A stretch of DNA of 64,000 nt from Diplocarpon mali (taxonomy: Eukaryota > Ascomycota > Leotiomycetes > Helotiales > Drepanopezizaceae). Shown one piece after another: positions 58,606 through 64,000 of the stretch. Position numbers and translations under genes: made by a program. The stretch lies in assembly GCA_024741835.1 (NCBI GenBank), contig JAENRP010000113.1:12181-76180 (forward strand), in the 5' to 3' direction. The notes under the pieces were generated by a model. It was not told the DNA's origin. It saw only the letters and a list, made by a program, of their open reading frames with translations, and ran no database searches. Position 1 is the stretch's first letter, and the number at the start of each line of letters is the position of its first letter.

Positions 58606-59728
58606 ATGCGATTACCTATAATCTTGGCGGATGCGGCGGTGCTGTCAACTATTCTCTTACCTTTCCAGGCCGCCGCGACCGGAAACTTCGACTGCAACAA
58701 GATTGTGATAGACAAGACACATCAGTGGGATCTAAGTACGCTGGGAGGTCCGAGATCAGTGTTGCAGAGCGAGGATCGAGGGGCTAGTTGGAGAAACACC
58801 ACCTACACAATCGATCTCTGCACGCCTTTAAAACGAGGAGGGAAGGATGCATGTCCAGGCAATACTAGAGGTGGGCCCTTAACATCGCGTCCAGCATATT
58901 GAGCTGGATCGAAGACCCTGGGCGCTGCTGACTGGGTGGCATAGTCTGTGGTATTGAACACGACATTAGTAAAGAGACGAACTCGAGCATCATTGGAGCA
59001 GTCATACCCATAGCCGGCGACCTCAAGGGAAAGGGAGGCGGAGACCTAAATGCGAAATGGGTGCGACTAGAAACAGATGGCTCCCACGCAGATTCCGAAA
59101 AGCAAGGGTTACGATTGACGATGAACGGCGGATTCACCAAGGAGGACGGGAAAAAGCGACCTCAGAAAGCCATCATAGAGTTTCTGTGCGACCAAAAGCG
59201 CACCGGTCTTGACCATCTCTGGGAATCAGAAGACGAATACGAAACCAGAAAAGCCAAGCGCGCAGAAGGGGGCGATGAGATGGACGAGCAGGAGGAAGGT
59301 GACGAAGAGGAAGACACAAATTCGCCAGACCTACAATTTGTGAGATACGACATGTCTCCCGAGAACGAAGGCACTCTGCGGTTGCAATGGCGAACCAAAT
59401 ATGCCTGCGAAAATGTTGAGGGCGGGGAGGATGATCAGGAGAAGCCTGGGTGGGGGTTCTTCACCTGGTTCATTATTATGTAAGTTACCTAGCGGCTTTT
59501 ATCTTGTTGTCGGAGCTGATGTGCCAAAACAGTGCCTTCCTTTCGACTGCAACCTACCTCATATTTGGCTCATGGCTTAATTACAATCGATACGGCGCGC
59601 GCGGTTGGGATCTACTTCCTCATGGCGACACGATCAGAGACGCTCCATATCTATTCAAGGACTGGACACGAAGGGTTCTCAACACAGTTCAGGGAAGCGG
59701 TAGTAGAGGCGGATATGCGGCGGTTTGA
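58606..59728 (+). CDS. ATG27: Autophagy-related membrane protein Atg27
   Basis: Three exons, 58606-58870, 58945-59479 and 59533-59728 (introns 74 and 53 nt), encode 331 aa. Atg27 is a type I membrane protein cycling between Golgi, endosomes and vacuole and needed for Atg9 transport in autophagy. Residues 1-24 form a signal peptide (MRLPIILADAAVLSTILLPF). The lumenal part is a mannose-6-phosphate-receptor-like domain with CNKIVIDKTHQWDLSTLGGP, CTPLKRGGKDACPGNTR and DLQFVRYDMS, and carries an acidic low-complexity loop (DEMDEQEEGDEEEDTNS). One membrane segment spans the second intron (WGFFTWFII / AFLSTATYLIFGSWL). The cytosolic tail YGARGWDLLPHGDTIRD ends in YAAV, matching the tyrosine sorting signal described for yeast Atg27 (YSAV). 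Confidence 0.94.
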
Positions 59729-60884
59729 GCGCCGGGTGGCCAGCAGCGAAGATCGACCTGCGAAGAGATCGTTTCAAGAATGGTACACTTTCAAACTTTG
59801 TGTTAAGAGCTTTGTAATCTTCCCGCGGCGCACGGGAATGCTCATTTCTTTTGTTCAACATACCCCGAAGCATGTATCATAGCGAAGCTTTGGTTCTCGA
59901 ACGCGAGGTGTAATTTGATTTCGCGAGATCTGCAGCAGCCATACGAGGATTCACCCACAGCTACTCGTTTCGGGAACATGGTAGGGAATATTCTATACGA
60001 CTCTTTTTGATAGTATTTGAGCCCTTTGTCATGACCGCTAGGCTTTCTGTACAAGCGCTACAGCAACTCTATGAAACCCCTGCCAAGCCAAAGTGGGCTT
60101 TCGGCTAGAATGGGGCTTCAGCTAACTCGACACTGCAACTGCCCAGTCAACCGGGGAATGATGGTATCTTTGAATTAATATTAGCAGGAGAGGCGTTGGT
60201 CCTAGTTTCTTTCAGAATTCCACAGCAAATGAGTTTAATTCTCCTCATCGTCAATTGTTGTTCTTTGGTTCGATAACTCTAACATCTGATTCCTGGTTGA
60301 TCCCGATCTTGCATTTTGCTCTTCTCTTCTATTGTTTCTCGAAATGTCGAGAGATTGAGACTTGGAATCGATGGGAAGAGCCGACTGGGAATTGCGGAGG
60401 GACTTTACATCCCGAGCCGAGGCTCTCAGTCTTGATGATATGCTCGCGTGATCAAAACACATACCAACATACGCCTCCTTCCACTTTTCGCGTCAGTATA
60501 TCTCTGAAGTATATCTCTACGTAATGTATGCGTGGATTCGGAATATTGATACCTTGGAACATTCGCTATTTTCCACGTCAATTATTCACGTTTGACGAAT
60601 ACTCTTGTCACGATGAAGACCTTTGTTATTTTGGTAGCTCCTCGTAATGCCACTCGGACAGCCTGACTGATGAGCTGGCTGGGCGATACGTAGGCTGCCC
60701 AGGTGCGTATTTGGACCGCACCGCCGTACGGGGTCCTCGGCATGGCGAGATCGAGTCGACGGGCTGGGAATGCTGTTTCTCGAGAGCAGAGACTGGATTG
60801 TGGATCGGCCTGTTGATCGAAGCTCACGTCTGGGGGATGGCGTCTGTGTAGCAGCGATGGCAGTTGTGAGGTACTCGCAGCAGC

Positions 60885-60970
60885 AATAGCAATAGGGACG
60901 GTGATAGTAGTAGTAAGGCCAACATCAATAGCAATGGCAATAGCAACAGCAACAGTGACAGCAATCACAA
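60885..60970. repeat. Imperfect CAATAG/CAACAG simple repeat
   Basis: Repeated AGCAATAG, AACATCAATAG and AACAGCAACAG units, with a short GATAGTAGTAGT run inside. Confidence 0.8.
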
Positions 60971-62030
60971 AAGCCCCTCTACTCTATACGCCTAGCAGAG
61001 GTCGGATACGACTGCACCTGGAGCAGGACGCCGCCTTGCTAGACGTGAAGAATCGTCGTCGCCAGGTGACCTCGAATAAACGATCCACTTGTCAATACCA
61101 TCCACCGCCAGCATGAGCCGCACATCTGCATCAGCGAGCTCCATGGATCTGCCTGCGGGGTGGGAGGCTGGATCGAGTCTACGGACGATGCTCCGTTCGG
61201 CTGCCTCGAGACCACAAGATTTGATACTTCAAGACTACTTTGTTACTTCCCGATATCTTGTCGACTGTGCTCAGCCGACGTTGCATTGAATCCTGCACTT
61301 CGAAGCCGACAAAGGCCGGCCATGGGCGCTGGTGGTGGTTCAATGTTAGGTCGGCTACCGCTACAACCCAATCAATGAGCGTATATACACATGGGTATCA
61401 ACTGACCTTTGGTCCCAGGGCCTTGGAAACTCGTTCATGTCTTGTAATACACCGTGCACTCCCACGTCCAGAGGTAGCATGATTTGGCACGCTCCGAATC
61501 TGCCCCAGCGGGTGATCAGCTGTCCTTTCTTCGCGAACATCTGAATGGGATGACTGTGCTGTGTCGAGTCCACACAAGTAAGCAGCAGGAGATCTTGTAG
61601 GCTCCCTTGCCAACGCGTCTTTTTCTCCCCCTGCGGTGGACCTCTCCATCTCGCTATCTCGGCGGTGGAATCTTGCTACCCAGACTGCGGGCATGTCCCC
61701 GCGCGTGCACGTCGTCGACCCCTCGCCTGCGCCAGCCTCGAAGACAGACTCTGCGCCACGGAGGACCCTCCAAAGCGAGCCCTCGGGCCTCCACGGCAGT
61801 GGCCCCCGGAGGGCCAGCGGAGCGTCTCCCAAAGGCTGGATTGCTCTCACGACACCTACGCGCGGAACAGCTTCGGGAGTAGCGAACAGGAGCAGGAGGT
61901 CGAGATGTGTGCCGATGTTGAGCTTCTATACTCCCTGCGGGCCCGTGAGTGGACGAGTAGGATTGTCCTTGTCAGACTACACTCACTGCCAACTCAAGTC
62001 AAGTGGCTATGATAAGTTTGAACATAGTCT

Positions 62031-62146
62031 TTTTTCCTCACCCAGGCGCTACCTGATGTTGAGAAGAAATTCCTATCAGAGGAAATGTTGTTTTTCCCGT
62101 CACCCAAGCGTTGTATGGGGTAAAGAAAAAACCCATATCAGAAGAA
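62031..62146. repeat. Diverged tandem duplication, about 55-nt unit
   Basis: The segment at about 62031-62083 (TTTTTCCTCACCCAGGCG through CCTATCAGAGGAA) is repeated with changes at about 62091-62146 (TTTTTCCCGTCACCCAAGCG through CATATCAGAAGAA). The two units align over nearly their full length. Confidence 0.75.
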
Positions 62147-63214
62147 CCGAGACTCGTTCGAACCATGGCAGAGACTGGTCACAAGCATATCTTCCAGAGC
62201 ACCTCAAGAACTGAATCACGCATACATGAGCAAGCACGTCAAGCTACCGCATAGCCGGGTAAACATCAACTCACGGGCCTCACCGCTCAAAACAAGCGAG
62301 ACCTCCCTACACGTGACTTCCCAAGCGTACTGATCCACCATACATAGATATGCAAGAACCTACCACGTCATATGCGAGAATCTCAAGTCGATAAGGATAG
62401 GAACATAGACCAGAGAAACGACAGAGATAACGCCAGCTTCGTCAGCAAATCGAACGCATGTATTGCCCGAGTGGCCGGCTCGCGGGAGACAGTACAAGGC
62501 GAGATGCTATGTTCTCGTACGAGGGCAGACGACTGATGTCAGGTAGCCAGTCTGGGAGCGCGCCATGACGGTCTCCTCTACCTACCGCGGCGCGAGGAGA
62601 CTCGACATCCTCTTCTTCCTCTTCTTCTTCTTCGCCCCCGTCGCCGGCTCGTCTCTCTCTCTCCCCTCTCTCAAGAAGCGTCTCTCAGTAAGCGAGGTTC
62701 CCTCGGCTCCGAAGCTCAAGACCGGATGTCAACAAGCTCCCTTTCAGTTTCAGATCCGGTGACCTGGCCGCTCCGCTTCCGCATAGCAAGATGTCGGAAT
62801 GTTCGGCCCGGTTCTGCTCCGGTTGATGCATTGACCGGTTTGATCAACTGCCTGCTCTGCTTCACCAGGCCCGCCTCGCACTACTTGTTCCGAGCGGCCG
62901 ACACCGTACGGCGCACGGGACGGACCTCGGTGGCAGGGTGGAGGAAATAACCGGCCGCATAACCGCGCCAAGAGCGGACTCGTACTCGCATTCGCGACTG
63001 CGAGCTCACCTCCCCTTGCCTTGTAGTGCCCTCATCCACCTCACCCTCGGCACCAGGGCGGGACGTGAATATGAGAGCGAGGGGCAAACAAAGTGAGAAC
63101 TAGAGAAAGGTGGAAAGGGACTTTGGGTGGGGACCAAGATGGAGTGAGATGTCACACCATACCATGCCAAAGCCTAGCGGCTGGGGGCGGAGTTTGAATA
63201 GTAGGGGTTGTTGT

Positions 63215-63310
63215 AGTATGGTATGGTGTGGTATGGTGTGGTATGGTATAGTATATTATGTATGGTATGGTATGGTAAGGTATGTTACGGTACAGTGTAG
63301 TATGGTACAG
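63215..63310. repeat. TATGG-type microsatellite
   Basis: Tandem GTATGGTATGGTGTG-like units with point changes to GTATAGTATAT and GGTAAGGTATG. It is followed at 63348-63378 by an AT palindrome-like stretch (ATAGTATATATTTTATAG, TATACTATAA). Confidence 0.9.
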
Positions 63311-64000
63311 TATATAATGATCGATATCTAACAAGGTAGTCCTGCATATAGTATATATTTTATAGTATATACTATAATCTCCCGAGTGAGTGGAAATATA
63401 ACAACGCATCAGAATCTGACCCCAAGACTAGCCCGCTGCAGCGCGATAGGAAGCACGTACATCTACAGATATACATAGAGTCTCGTCTACCTCGCAGTAC
63501 CAGATCCTAAACCCGCGTGGCCGCTTCTCTTCTCTCGGGTAGGAGGGCAGTATGTAGTGTTCTTGTAAAGGGCGTTGTACAAGGTGTAGTAAGGATAAGG
63601 GCATGGGAAGGCAAGGGGACATAAACTCTTCAGCATTGTATAGGACAGTGCAGGAAAGGATAGGATAGGATACCTCGTCATGATACAAGAACATGCAGTC
63701 CAGGCCTGGTCTCGGCTGCGGCGCAGTCCGCCACTCCTCGTCCGCCGCACTGGAAGCTGTATGTATCTGTACAGTGTGTGGAGAGCCAACCCAGCTCAGG
63801 AGGAGGCACGAGAGAAGCCACGGGGGTGGATGGAATAATCGTACACATTAAGGTTACGCTTAAGATTAAGAATAGGATTTGGGGGACGAGCATCCCCGGG
63901 CGAGAAAGCAGGGGCCCGTCAGAGGCCCCCGCATCGGGATGCGATTTGCGTGTTCAGAGCGAGGTGTGATCGACTGGAAATATCCGTATCCACATGCATA

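Larger units (their letters stand above)
59729..64000. other. Terminal 4.3 kb without a supportable gene
   Basis: Open frames on both strands (for example 60582-60968 minus, 61398-61850 minus, 61636-62214 plus) overlap one another and show no domain. The frame at 62565-62762 starts with a hydrophobic TTC-repeat-derived stretch that mimics a signal peptide. Simple repeats are listed separately. The stretch may be the promoter side of a gene beyond the window. Confidence 0.5.

Noticed and set aside
62140..62170. GGTTCGAAC on the minus strand as a tRNA
   Set aside because: The flanking bases do not pair as a T stem and no A box is seen.
62565..62762. Small frame with a signal-peptide-like start
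   Set aside because: The hydrophobic part comes from TTC/CTC repeats, and the rest shows no conserved Cys pattern or domain.

Overview
The window looks like nuclear DNA of a filamentous ascomycete (Pezizomycotina). The evidence is short introns (mostly 47-60 nt) with GTRNGT-type donors and CTAAC/CTGAC-like branch points, TATA-poor compact intergenic regions, and several recognisable fungal families: Lhs1, an Spt21/Ams2-type GATA protein, Vac8, Snf4, Shg1 and Atg27. The style of the proteins suggests Leotiomycetes, but that is only an impression. There is one 20-N assembly gap, inside an intron at 25429-25448. I saw no convincing tRNA, rRNA, CRISPR or intact transposon.

Layout. 1-2.5 kb is GC-rich with no supportable gene. 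A four-exon gene resembling the HsbA / cell-wall galactomannoprotein family (2530-3570) has introns packed with pyrimidine repeats. It is followed by the ER chaperone LHS1 (minus, 4096-7182) and a GNAT acetyltransferase (7984-8838). 8.8-13.5 kb is AT-rich, with a gene remnant carrying three in-frame stops. A compact housekeeping block follows: CSL4 (minus) and dihydroxyacetone kinase (divergent), SmD2 (minus) and 3-hydroxyisobutyryl-CoA hydrolase (divergent), the Ams2/Spt21-like factor, and RPA3 (minus). 26-31.9 kb is AT-rich again, with a frameshifted coiled-coil pseudogene and a decayed AP-endonuclease-like fragment. A second housekeeping block runs from 31.98 to 51.2 kb: SHG1 (minus) and a small complex I subunit (divergent), eIF2B-delta (minus), mitochondrial IF3 (minus) and IMP1 (divergent), VAC8 (minus, seven exons), SNF4, and a very large RhoGAP protein. 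51.2-58.6 kb is mostly AT-rich, with one orphan basic ORF at 53.5 kb. ATG27 lies at 58606-59728. The last 4 kb hold simple repeats and no gene I can support.

How the genes relate. There is no biosynthetic cluster or operon-like logic; most genes are core cell biology. Some themes recur. Mitochondrial functions: mIF3, IMP1, the complex I subunit and the HIBCH/mS47-like hydrolase. Chromatin and RNA: SHG1/COMPASS, Ams2/Spt21, RPA3, CSL4 and SmD2. Vacuole and autophagy: VAC8 and ATG27. Nutrient sensing: SNF4. Four head-to-head pairs with 159-348 bp between start codons probably share promoters. The two AT-rich blocks containing broken genes look like repeat- or RIP-affected compartments inserted between conserved blocks. 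I found no clearly new system. The points most worth a second look are the stop-riddled gene at 12.7-13.6 kb, the pseudogene cluster at 27.8-31 kb, the oversized zinc-finger loop in the Ams2-like protein, and the repeat-filled introns of the HsbA-like gene.

Exon boundaries were read by eye from splice motifs and reading frame. All multi-exon genes given closed exon sums are multiples of three. No homology search was possible.
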